This document shows, in pieces, positions 7,023 through 14,511 of a DNA stretch of 15,018 nt. The notes under the pieces were generated by a model, which saw only the letters and a program-made list of their open reading frames with translations, was not told where the DNA came from and ran no database searches. Numbering within the stretch: the stretch's first letter is position 1; the number at the start of each line of letters is the position of its first letter. Source of the DNA: Parvicella sp963922585 (GTDB lineage: Bacteria > Bacteroidota > Bacteroidia > Flavobacteriales_D > Parvicellaceae); NCBI GenBank assembly GCA_963922585.1, contig CAWUIK010000076.1:1-15018 (forward strand), given 5' to 3'. Made by a program: the position numbers and the translations under genes.

Positions 7023-7153
7023 AAGATTCAAGACTGTAAGACAAAAGATTTTAAGACTTTTATGTACAGTGTTTGAAAATTAAGGTAAGTTAAAAACTTT
7101 GCGTGCTTTGCGAATAGACTTTGCGAGCTTTGCGGTTAAAAAGATTCAAGACT
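7021..7153. repeat. Direct repeats AAAAGATTCAAGACT flanking a tandem array
   Basis: AAAAGATTCAAGACT occurs perfectly at 7021-7035 and 7139-7153, with a close variant (AAAAGATTTTAAGACT) at 7043-7058. The outer copies bracket the CTTTGCG array at 7097-7140. The first copy starts at the last two bases of the lipoprotein's stop codon. It is non-coding and lies between two convergent genes. I see no strong terminator hairpin in the 206-base gap. Confidence 0.65.
7097..7140. repeat. Tandem 22-bp repeat with four CTTTGCG units
   Basis: Two adjacent 22-base units (7097-7118 and 7119-7140) match at about 18 of 22 positions. Each contains two copies of CTTTGCG, starting at 7097, 7106, 7119 and 7128. 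On the minus strand it reads as AACCGCAAAG followed by more CGCAAAG units and then TTTTTA, parallel to the site at 2308-2334. Confidence 0.7.
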
Positions 7154-7228
7154 TATTTTGCATAAGGTTTATGTAAATAGTTAAGATATCGAGGAAAAGT
7201 TTTTAAGGAATAAAAATTATCAAATTAA

Positions 7229-8074
7229 CTAACTTCCCAATCCAATTTTAAATCCAATCACACAAAACAACTCACCGAAAAAAATATTTTGCTTTGCCCA
7301 TTCTCCTTCAATTCCAGTAGTTTTTATTTTTGGCATTCCTATGAAACCTGATTTGAGATTTGTTTGAATAAATAAATGTTTCCACATATTCAATCTAAAC
7401 TGAGATTTGAGCGCGATGCCATATCCTGCTAAATTCCAAATATTAGGACCTTGATTTCCAAAAATATAAACGTCAGTTCGAGGATATAACACACCCAATG
7501 AAATTCCTGAATGGTGCTCTAAATTGAATTTTTCTGATTTTGACTTCCAAATACTCGAGACATAATCTAAATCTGCTGAAATAAAATTCAGACCATCTGT
7601 ATGTTCGAAAGCCAGAAAATCATAAGTTACTACTATATCGTCATTGTTGTAAATACCAGCATATTTTTCTGATGCTGTAGAGTCGATATTACCTGAAATC
7701 TTTGCTTTTTGATTAGTATTCACAACATATTTCATATGGTCATATCCCAAACTTACCCACCATTTTTTGTTGATCTGATACCCTCCTCTAAAGTTGAATT
7801 GCGGAATACTGATAGTAAGAGGATTAAAATATATTTTGGGATCAAATGCAGAAAACCGATCTTGAGCAGTTACCTTATGCAAGGTATAATGATATCCTTT
7901 TCCATGCATTGTAATGTCGCTTTTTAGATAAGCACTTCTATTGTATCCCCAATAGAAATAAAAATGATGTTTCTTGTCTATATTTAATGAATCATCTTTC
8001 ATTCCAATTGCAGAATAGGAAAACATGCCAAAAAGTAATGTCAGAAAAAAAGCTCTATAAATGAAATTTGTCAA
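7229..8074 (-). CDS. Conserved outer-membrane beta-barrel-like protein, unknown function
   Basis: The 281-residue product starts with a signal peptide (hydrophobic core about 8-22, likely cleavage near Gly24). The mature part alternates aromatic and polar residues in short strands: FYFYWGYNRSAYLKSDI near the start, FNFRGGYQI and WWVSLGYDHMKYVV in the middle, and AGYGIALKSQFRLN and HLFIQTNLKSGFI towards the end. That is the look of an outer-membrane barrel. I associate the YWGYNRS, GYDHMKYVV, FEHTDGLN and FIQTxLKxGFI segments with a widespread but uncharacterised Bacteroidota family. The start appears to be TTG at 8074: an in-frame stop lies just upstream (8084-8086) and the first in-frame ATG would delete most of the signal peptide. 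It is transcribed divergently from alaS. Confidence 0.75.
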   Translation of the reverse strand: MTNFIYRAFFLTLLFGMFSYSAIGMKDDSLNIDKKHHFYFYWGYNRSAYLKSDITMHGKGYHYTLHKVTAQDRFSAFDPKIYFNPLTISIPQFNFRGGYQINKKWWVSLGYDHMKYVVNTNQKAKISGNIDSTASEKYAGIYNNDDIVVTYDFLAFEHTDGLNFISADLDYVSSIWKSKSEKFNLEHHSGISLGVLYPRTDVYIFGNQGPNIWNLAGYGIALKSQFRLNMWKHLFIQTNLKSGFIGMPKIKTTGIEGEWAKQNIFFGELFCVIGFKIGLGS

Positions 8075-8142
8075 TTTTATAATTTATATTCTGCAAAGTA
8101 AAGAAAAGTTTGAATGAACTTAAGTTTTTAGTATGAATTAAT

Positions 8143-8150
8143 TACATTTG
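8143..8150 (+). promoter_or_regulatory. Bacteroidota -7 box for alaS
   Basis: TACATTTG matches TAnnTTTG exactly and ends 28 bases before the alaS ATG. A TTTG at 8109-8112 is too far upstream (about 30 bases) to be a normally spaced -33 element. Confidence 0.5.
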
Positions 8151-8178
8151 TCGGCTTAAACAAGATGATAGATAGCGC

Positions 8179-10818
8179 ATGAAGGCAAATGAAATTCGCA
8201 AAACATTTTTAGATTTTTTTGAATCCAAAGGACATAAAATTGTTCCTTCTGCTCCAATGGTCGTAAAAGACGATCCAACATTGATGTTCAACAATGCAGG
8301 GATGAATCAATTTAAAGATTTATTTTTAGGGAATTCAGAAATCAAAGATGCTAGAATTGCCAATTCTCAAAAATGTCTTCGAGTTTCAGGAAAACACAAT
8401 GATTTAGAAGAAGTTGGAGTGGACACCTATCATCATACTATGTTTGAAATGCTAGGGAATTGGTCATTTGGTGATTATTTCAAAAAAGAAGCGATTGCTT
8501 GGGCTTGGGAATTATTAGTAGACGTATATCAATTGCCTAAAGATAGACTATATGTAACTGTTTTTGAAGGCGATCAAAGTGAAGGGCTTGAGTACGACCA
8601 AGAAGCATTTGATATTTGGAAGCAGTTTATTGCTGAAGATAGAATCTTAATGGGCAACAAAAAAGACAACTTCTGGGAAATGGGAGATGTTGGCCCATGC
8701 GGTCCTTGTTCGGAAATTCATATCGATTTGAGACCTGATGAAGAACGAAAACTTAAAGATGGAAAAGAATTAGTAAATAATGACCATCCTCAAGTAGTAG
8801 AGATTTGGAATAATGTTTTTATGCAGTTCAATAGATTGAAAGATCAAAGTTTAGTTCCGTTAAAAAATAAGCATATCGATACTGGAATGGGATTTGAAAG
8901 ACTCACCATGGCTTTACAAGGCAAAACTTCCAACTATGACACAGATATTTTTACTCCTTTGATTCAAAAAATTGAAGAATTATCTGGATTGAGTTATAAA
9001 CCAGTAAATGAAAACCAACACAAACAAGCATTACAAGTCAATATTGCAATGCGTGTAATTGCAGATCATATCAGAGCCATTTCTTTTTCCATTGCAGATG
9101 GACAATTGCCAAGTAACACTGGAGCAGGATATGTAATAAGAAGAATTTTAAGAAGAGCGGTAAGATATGGATACCAATCTCTCAATCTCAAAGAGCCTTT
9201 TTTATGTAGATTAGTTCATACTTTAGCGCATCAAATGGGAGAGGCATTTCCAGAACTAAAAAGTCAAAAAACTTTAATAGAAAAAGTAATCAAAGAAGAA
9301 GAGGTTTCCTTTTTTAGAACTTTAGAAACTGGACTCAAAAGAATCGATCAAATTTGTATCAATTTGAATGCAGAAGGAAAAACTATTGTGCCAGGAGATG
9401 CAATTTTTGAATTATATGACACTTTTGGTTTCCCTTTAGATTTGACTGAGTTGATTGCAAGAGGATATGAAATGACAATTGACCAGAAAGGTTTTGAAGA
9501 AGCGCTTGAAATACAAAAAACTAGATCTAGAAAAGATGCCGAAACGGACGCAAGTGATTGGGTTTTGGTAAAAGAAGATGATGTAGAAGAATTTATTGGA
9601 TATGATTATACCGAAGCAAATATTCATATTACGAGATATAGAAAGGTAAGAGTTAAAGACAAAGAAATTTATCATTTGGTATTCAACTACACACCATTTT
9701 ATCCTGAAGGAGGCGGACAAATTGGAGATCAAGGAATCATAACCAATGGAGAAGAAAAAATAGCGATTTTTGATACTAAAAAAGAAAACAATTTAATTCT
9801 ACATTATACTACTTCTTTACCCAAGGAAGTAACTGGAAAGTTTGTAGCCAATGTTAACACAGAAAAAAGAAGCAAATCTGCTAATAATCACAGTGCAACG
9901 CATTTGGTTCATGCTGCTTTGAGAAAGGTTTTAGGCGAGCATGTAGAGCAGAAAGGATCTTTGGTAACTGATAAATCTTTACGTTTTGACTTTTCACATT
10001 TCAGTAAAGTAACAGATGAAGAGATTTTGAAAGTGGAGCAATTGGTCAATGAACAAATTAGAACCAATCATCAATTGGAAGAATTTAGAACCATTCCATT
10101 GCTCAAAGCAAAAGAAGCGGGTGCTATGATGCTTTTTGGAGAAAAATATGGAGAAATTGTAAGAATGATTCAATTTGGAGATTCTAAGGAGTTGTGTGGA
10201 GGAATTCACGTTTCGAGTACTTCTCAAATTGGAAATTTCAAAATTATTAGTGAAGGCTCAGTTGCTGCTGGAATTAGAAGAATTGAAGCCATTACCGCTG
10301 ATGCAGCAGACCTTTTCATCAAAGAGCAAATTGATGTTCTGAACCAGATAAAAGAAATACTTAAAAATCCGAAAGATATATCTAAAGCTGTGTCGGATTT
10401 GATTCAACAAAACAGCGATTTACAGAAAGAAATTGACGCTACAAAAAAAGAAAAGGCAAAAGGATTGAAAGATGAATTGCTTAAAAACATCATCGTACTA
10501 AATGGCATCAACTTTATTGGTTCTAAAGTAGCTTTAGATGCAGCAAGTGTAAAAGATATAGCATATCAAATCAAAGGTCAATTAGATAATTTTTTCTTAA
10601 TTATTGGAAGTTACGAAGGTGAAAAAGCATTGCTTACCATTATGATTTCTGACAATTTAATTTCTGAAAAAAACCTTCATGCTGGAAACATCATCAGAGA
10701 ACTTGCCAAAGAAATTGGTGGTGGCGGTGGTGGACAACCATTCTTTGCTACTGCTGGAGGTAAAAATCCTGATGGCATTGAAAGTGCTTTAGAAAAAGCA
10801 AAAAATTTGTTACAATAA
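8179..10818 (+). CDS. alaS: Alanine--tRNA ligase (alanyl-tRNA synthetase)
   Basis: This enzyme charges tRNA-Ala with alanine using ATP and hydrolyses mischarged Ser/Gly-tRNA-Ala. The 879-residue length is normal for full bacterial AlaS. The class II catalytic core is N-terminal, with GNWSFGDYFKKEA from about residue 93 and motif 3 DTGMGFERL from residue 234. The editing domain carries the zinc-type motif HSATH (His571, His575) and CGGIH (Cys673, His677), offset by seven from the E. coli positions. A coiled segment follows, and the C-terminal DHHA1-type domain ends with the Gly-rich GGGGGGQPFFATAGGK. The ATG at 8179 gives the canonical MKANEIRKTFLDFFESKGH start. It appears monocistronic, with a -7 box 28 bases upstream. 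The downstream hairpin at 10855-10882 is oriented for the opposite strand and is only a weak candidate terminator for alaS. Confidence 0.98.
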   Translation: MKANEIRKTFLDFFESKGHKIVPSAPMVVKDDPTLMFNNAGMNQFKDLFLGNSEIKDARIANSQKCLRVSGKHNDLEEVGVDTYHHTMFEMLGNWSFGDYFKKEAIAWAWELLVDVYQLPKDRLYVTVFEGDQSEGLEYDQEAFDIWKQFIAEDRILMGNKKDNFWEMGDVGPCGPCSEIHIDLRPDEERKLKDGKELVNNDHPQVVEIWNNVFMQFNRLKDQSLVPLKNKHIDTGMGFERLTMALQGKTSNYDTDIFTPLIQKIEELSGLSYKPVNENQHKQALQVNIAMRVIADHIRAISFSIADGQLPSNTGAGYVIRRILRRAVRYGYQSLNLKEPFLCRLVHTLAHQMGEAFPELKSQKTLIEKVIKEEEVSFFRTLETGLKRIDQICINLNAEGKTIVPGDAIFELYDTFGFPLDLTELIARGYEMTIDQKGFEEALEIQKTRSRKDAETDASDWVLVKEDDVEEFIGYDYTEANIHITRYRKVRVKDKEIYHLVFNYTPFYPEGGGQIGDQGIITNGEEKIAIFDTKKENNLILHYTTSLPKEVTGKFVANVNTEKRSKSANNHSATHLVHAALRKVLGEHVEQKGSLVTDKSLRFDFSHFSKVTDEEILKVEQLVNEQIRTNHQLEEFRTIPLLKAKEAGAMMLFGEKYGEIVRMIQFGDSKELCGGIHVSSTSQIGNFKIISEGSVAAGIRRIEAITADAADLFIKEQIDVLNQIKEILKNPKDISKAVSDLIQQNSDLQKEIDATKKEKAKGLKDELLKNIIVLNGINFIGSKVALDAASVKDIAYQIKGQLDNFFLIIGSYEGEKALLTIMISDNLISEKNLHAGNIIRELAKEIGGGGGGQPFFATAGGKNPDGIESALEKAKNLLQ

Positions 10819-10849
10819 GAAAAACAATCAAGCACAATTATTTGGACAT

Positions 10850-10882
10850 AAAAAAAGTCCTGACTTAAATAAGTCAGGACTT
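10850..10882 (-). terminator. Rho-independent terminator of tRNA-Cys
   Basis: A near-perfect hairpin, AGTCCTGACTTA paired with TAAGTCAGGACT (13 bp with the flanking A-T pairs, tiny loop), is followed on the minus strand by a run of seven T (10856 to 10850). It sits seven bases past the 3' end of tRNA-Cys. On the plus strand the trailing sequence TTGATTTGAG is a poor U-tract, so it serves alaS weakly at best. Confidence 0.85.
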
Positions 10883-10888
10883 GATTTG

Positions 10889-10960
10889 AGGTCTCTAGCG
10901 GATTCGAACCGCTGTAACTGGTTTTGCAGACCAGTGCCTAAGCCACTCGGCCAAGAGACC
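10889..10960 (-). tRNA. tRNA-Cys (anticodon GCA)
   Basis: The minus strand folds into a complete 72-nt cloverleaf: acceptor GGTCTCT/AGAGACC, a 3-bp D stem, anticodon stem CTGGT/ACCAG around loop CTGCAAA (anticodon GCA), a 4-nt variable loop, and T arm AGCGG/CCGCT around TTCGAAT. The discriminator base is U73, a cysteine identity element. The next bases are CAA, so the CCA end is not encoded and must be added after transcription. A near-match -7 box (TAATTTCG, 10986-10979) lies 18 bases upstream. The gene is 65 bases downstream of a same-strand coding gene and could also be read through from it. Confidence 0.97.
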
Positions 10961-11025
10961 ATTTTTTTTATTGAGATGCGAAATTAGTTAAAAGTTTTTT
11001 AAATACATTCATTTTTTTTCAAAAA

Positions 11026-11589
11026 TCAATATTCGTCATAACTATCATCAAATTCACTGAAAGGATCATCATCGTCATAATCTTCATCATCGTAGTCGTC
11101 ATCAAAATCATCGTCAAAGTCTCCTTTTCGATTGTTTCCCAGATCTATACCATCAAACAAGTCAGCAAATTCTTTATCATCTTCGTTGGGTGCTTCACCA
11201 AATTCTCTAACAATAGCAGGATAAGTTATTTCTTTACTAAAAAATTTTATTTCAATAACTTCAATATAGAAAATCCACATTTTAAGAAAATCATAAACAT
11301 ACAAAATCTTTTGGTTTTTTGCTTTTACTTCATCAGAAATTAAGGTTCTTTTCATCGAAGGCATGCTGTTGTCTCCATCAAAATGACTTACATCCATCAG
11401 TCCAATTTCCTTACCTTTTTCCCACTCATCATTACTCAAATAAAAAGAAGCCATTTGGTCTCCTCTAAAATCAAATGCATGAACAATGGCATCATGTAAC
11501 TCTTCAAAATTTTGATTTTCACAAATCTCAATATCTCTAAAGATATCTTCTTCTGTGTCCACAACAACTCTAAAAACAAATGTTTGCAT
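11026..11589 (-). CDS. pRiA4b ORF-3-like protein with acidic-aromatic C-terminal tail
   Basis: The N-terminal 130 residues match the pRiA4b ORF-3-like family as I know it from flavobacteria: FRVVVD (6-11), the FEELHDAIVHAFDFRGDQMASFYLS region (28-52), EWEKGKEIGL (55-64) and ILYVYDFLKMWIFYIEV (95-111). Its molecular function is unknown to me; the family name comes from a plasmid ORF, and no plasmid or transposon gene is present here. The last 31 residues (157-187) are a low-complexity tail with 20 Asp/Glu and 8 Phe/Tyr, likely disordered. The encoding DNA is correspondingly rich in GAT/GAC triplets. Start ATG at 11589; a TACTTTTG box lies 36 bases upstream. The protein is predicted soluble and cytoplasmic (no signal peptide or membrane segment). 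Confidence 0.85.
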   Translation of the reverse strand: MQTFVFRVVVDTEEDIFRDIEICENQNFEELHDAIVHAFDFRGDQMASFYLSNDEWEKGKEIGLMDVSHFDGDNSMPSMKRTLISDEVKAKNQKILYVYDFLKMWIFYIEVIEIKFFSKEITYPAIVREFGEAPNEDDKEFADLFDGIDLGNNRKGDFDDDFDDDYDDEDYDDDDPFSEFDDSYDEY

Positions 11590-11625
11590 ATTTACTTTTC
11601 TGATAAAAATTTATTTTTCAAGATG

Positions 11626-11633
11626 CAAAAGTA
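11626..11633 (-). promoter_or_regulatory. Bacteroidota -7 box for the pRiA4b ORF-3-like gene
   Basis: The minus strand reads TACTTTTG, an exact match to TAnnTTTG, ending 36 bases before the ATG at 11589. A CAAA at 11645-11648 (TTTG on the minus strand) is too close for a -33 element. The remaining bases to 11837 hold no gene I can support. Confidence 0.4.
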
Positions 11634-11837
11634 CATAAAGAAATCAAACGTATTTAATTTTGAAATATAGAAGTTTTTAGAAACTGGATTTTTGAGTGAA
11701 AAAAAATAAGTAATAAAAGTTTTAATTTCAATTTTACACCTTAAACCTTCCAAATAGAAAACTAATAAAATGGAATAAAATGAGTGCTTGTACACTTTTT
11801 AATTTTTTTTTTCGTTCTTTGACCTCAACAAGTTATT

Positions 11838-14507
11838 TTGCTCTTGAAAACCTTTTTAATAATATTTTTTGTTGCCTTCTCTTGTTTGCTTTTGGGACAA
11901 ACTGCGACCATCACTGGAACCGTAAAAAACCTCAATGGCTATTATGCAAAGGATGCCAATGTGTTCATTAAAAAATCCGAAATAGGAACTACAGTAGATG
12001 AAAACGGAAAATTTTCACTCAAAGTTCCTGCAGGAAAATCTTTTGTATTGGTCATTTCTTCTGCGGAATACAAATCTTACGAAGAAACTTTCATACTTGC
12101 TCCTGATGATATTGAAGACATTTTTGTGATATTAGAGGTAAGAAGTTTAGACCCATACACTAAAAGAGCTCTAGACCCTGGGACTTCTGGTTTGCAAATT
12201 TTTGAACCTATCAAACCTGGAAATATTTCTAGCCCGAATACGAGTCTAGAGAGTCAGTTGAAGTTTACAATGTCGGGTGTCAGACAAAACAACGAACTTT
12301 CTGCAGGGTACAATGTGCGAGGAGGAAATTTTGATGAAAATCTTATTTATGTCAATGGAATTGAGATTTACAGACCTTTTCTAGCACGTTCTGGACAACA
12401 AGAAGGCTTGAGTTTTATCAATCCATACATGGTAGAAAACATTGCTTTTTCTGCTGGTGGTTTTGATGCTAAATATGGCGACAAACTTTCTTCTGTTTTG
12501 GACGTTAATTATCATCAACCCCAAGGGTTTAAAGCCACTGCTGAAGCAAGTTTTATGGGAGCGAATATCTATTTTCAAGATAAAATTGGTGTGCGTTCTA
12601 GTTATATTTTTGGTGCCAGATATCACACCAATGCTTATCTATTTGGAGCCTTGGACACAAGAGGAGAATACAGGCCTGTATTTGCCGATGTGCAAGGAAT
12701 GTACAATTTTGCCATCAATGAAAATATGAAATTGTCTGTGTATGGTTCCTATGCCGATAATCAATACAGAGTGGTTCCAGAAAACAGAGAGACCAATTGG
12801 GGAAGCATCAACGAAGCATTGAGGTTTACCGTTTTTTATGAAGGGCAGGAAATCACGAGATTCAAAACTTTTATGGGGGCTATATCACTTGAGCAAAAAG
12901 CCAAAAAAGATCAAATGACACTCACCTATACTGCTTCTGTTTTTCGAACCATAGAAAGTGAATCTTTTGATATTTTGGGAGAATACAGATTGGACGAATT
13001 GGAAAGAGATTTAGGAAGTGATGAATTTGGAGAAGTTGCCTACACAAGAGGTGTGGGAGGGTTTTTGGAACATGCTCGTAATAATTTGGATGCCCTTGTT
13101 GCTAATGCATATCATAGAGGAGTTTATAAATGGGGCAAGAATAATAAACTAGAATGGGGAACAAAATTTCAACATGAACAAATAAAAGATAAAATAAGTG
13201 AATGGAATTATCTGGATTCGGCACGATTCAATGTTCCACACCCTAATGATTCTTTAGGATATGTTGACCCTAGTGCTCAACCCTACCAAGAACTTAATTT
13301 AAAATATGTTCTAAAATCAGAAAATAGCATTTCTTCAAGTCGTGTTACTGGTTTTATTCAAAATAAAAAAGGTTGGCAAATAAAAAAATCTCATCATTTT
13401 AATGATTCTATAATTGCAGAAGGAGATTCTGTATTAATTTATATAGATACCACTTTCGAAACCAATAGATACCTCAATGGAACAGTGGGAGTGAGAGCTC
13501 ATTACTGGGACTATAATGGCCAAACTGTTTTTTCTCCAAGAGCAAGTATTTCATTCACACCTGCATTGTTTTTCCGTCACAACAATCAAATGTACAGAAG
13601 AAATGTCAACTTTAGATTGGCTACGGGTTTTTATTATCAACCTCCTTTTTATAGAGAAATCAGAAATTTGCAAGGTGTTTTAAACCCTAATATTAGAGCT
13701 CAAAAATCGATTCATTTTGTTTTCGGAACCGATTATACTTTTTTTATGTGGGATAGAAGTTTTAAATTTACAGGTGAAGCATATTACAAACATTTGCTGG
13801 ATATAATCCCATACGAAATTGACAATGTTAGAACAAGATATTACGGTACCAACAATGCCAAAGGTTATGCAACTGGTATAGATTTCAAAATCAATGGGCA
13901 ATTTGTGAAAGGGATTGAATCTTACGCTTCTTTATCATTTTTGAGAACTTACGAAGACATTCTGGACGATTTTTATTATAATTATTTCAATTCGGAAGGA
14001 GCGCAAATTATACCTGGATTTACAGCCAATAATATTCCAACAGATAGCGTAAAAATTGAGCCAGGATTTATCCCTAGACCTACCGATCAATTTGCAAGTT
14101 TCAATTTGTTTTTCCAGGATAAAATGCCTGAAGAATGGGATACTGAAAAAATCAAATGGAGTACCTTTAAAGTCAACTTGAGTTTGGTTTTCGGCACAAG
14201 ACTTCCGTATGGTCCTCCTGGCGATGAAAGATACAAAGACACTTTAAGAACTGCTCTTTACAGAAGAGTTGATATTGGATTTAGTAAAGACATTATTGGG
14301 TCTCATACAGATAGAACGAAGTTTAGTAAAAAATCATTTTTCAATAACGTGGAAAGAATGTATGTGACATTAGAAGTTTTCAACTTATTGGATATTATTA
14401 ACACAACTAACTACAATTGGATTACAGATGTAACTGGAAGACAATATGCTATTCCAAGTAATCTTACAGCAAGAAGAATTAATCTAAAATTTGTAATTGA
14501 AATATAG
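11838..14507 (+). CDS. TonB-dependent receptor with carboxypeptidase-like regulatory domain
   Basis: This outer-membrane active transporter (889 residues) should import a bulky substrate using TonB-ExbBD energy. A signal peptide (1-20, LLLG then Gln) precedes a CarboxypepD_reg-like domain (about 23-100: ITGTVKN, DANVFI, TTVDENGKFSLKVPAG). The plug follows (about 125-225: YNVRGGNFDENLIYVNG, GGFDAKYGDKLSSVLDV), then a beta barrel to the C-terminus (FNLLDIINTTNYNW, final strand INLKFVIEI). No SusD partner is adjacent, so it is not a SusC/D pair, and its substrate cannot be named from context. The start must be non-ATG: an in-frame TGA at 11820-11822 blocks extension, leaving TTG at 11838 or 11844. 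The latter would give MKTFLIIFF, an equally good signal peptide. The stop is four bases from the convergent T9SS gene. Confidence 0.92.
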   Translation: MLLKTFLIIFFVAFSCLLLGQTATITGTVKNLNGYYAKDANVFIKKSEIGTTVDENGKFSLKVPAGKSFVLVISSAEYKSYEETFILAPDDIEDIFVILEVRSLDPYTKRALDPGTSGLQIFEPIKPGNISSPNTSLESQLKFTMSGVRQNNELSAGYNVRGGNFDENLIYVNGIEIYRPFLARSGQQEGLSFINPYMVENIAFSAGGFDAKYGDKLSSVLDVNYHQPQGFKATAEASFMGANIYFQDKIGVRSSYIFGARYHTNAYLFGALDTRGEYRPVFADVQGMYNFAINENMKLSVYGSYADNQYRVVPENRETNWGSINEALRFTVFYEGQEITRFKTFMGAISLEQKAKKDQMTLTYTASVFRTIESESFDILGEYRLDELERDLGSDEFGEVAYTRGVGGFLEHARNNLDALVANAYHRGVYKWGKNNKLEWGTKFQHEQIKDKISEWNYLDSARFNVPHPNDSLGYVDPSAQPYQELNLKYVLKSENSISSSRVTGFIQNKKGWQIKKSHHFNDSIIAEGDSVLIYIDTTFETNRYLNGTVGVRAHYWDYNGQTVFSPRASISFTPALFFRHNNQMYRRNVNFRLATGFYYQPPFYREIRNLQGVLNPNIRAQKSIHFVFGTDYTFFMWDRSFKFTGEAYYKHLLDIIPYEIDNVRTRYYGTNNAKGYATGIDFKINGQFVKGIESYASLSFLRTYEDILDDFYYNYFNSEGAQIIPGFTANNIPTDSVKIEPGFIPRPTDQFASFNLFFQDKMPEEWDTEKIKWSTFKVNLSLVFGTRLPYGPPGDERYKDTLRTALYRRVDIGFSKDIIGSHTDRTKFSKKSFFNNVERMYVTLEVFNLLDIINTTNYNWITDVTGRQYAIPSNLTARRINLKFVIEI

Positions 14508-14511
14508 TCTC

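Noticed and set aside
7097..7140. CRISPR-like array
   Set aside because: The repeats are only 7-22 bases with no unique spacers of constant length, and no cas gene is present.
10855..10882. Strong terminator for alaS on the plus strand
   Set aside because: The hairpin is strong but the plus-strand 3' tail is not a U-tract; the T-run is on the minus strand and belongs to tRNA-Cys.
11026..11589. Mobile element remnant, because of the plasmid-derived family name
   Set aside because: No transposase, integrase, inverted repeats or composition shift surrounds it; similar genes occur on Bacteroidota chromosomes.
11592..11795. Minus-strand reading frame upstream of the pRiA4b-like gene
   Set aside because: Composition is that of translated AT-rich intergenic DNA (Phe/Lys/Ile/Tyr-rich), without a recognisable domain, and it covers the promoter of the downstream gene.
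11780..11971. Short plus-strand reading frame starting at ATG 11780, possibly the real N-terminus of the TonB receptor after a frameshift in the T-run
   Set aside because: The receptor frame has its own stop at 11820-11822, after the T-run, so a slip there would still terminate. The TTG frame already supplies a complete signal peptide.
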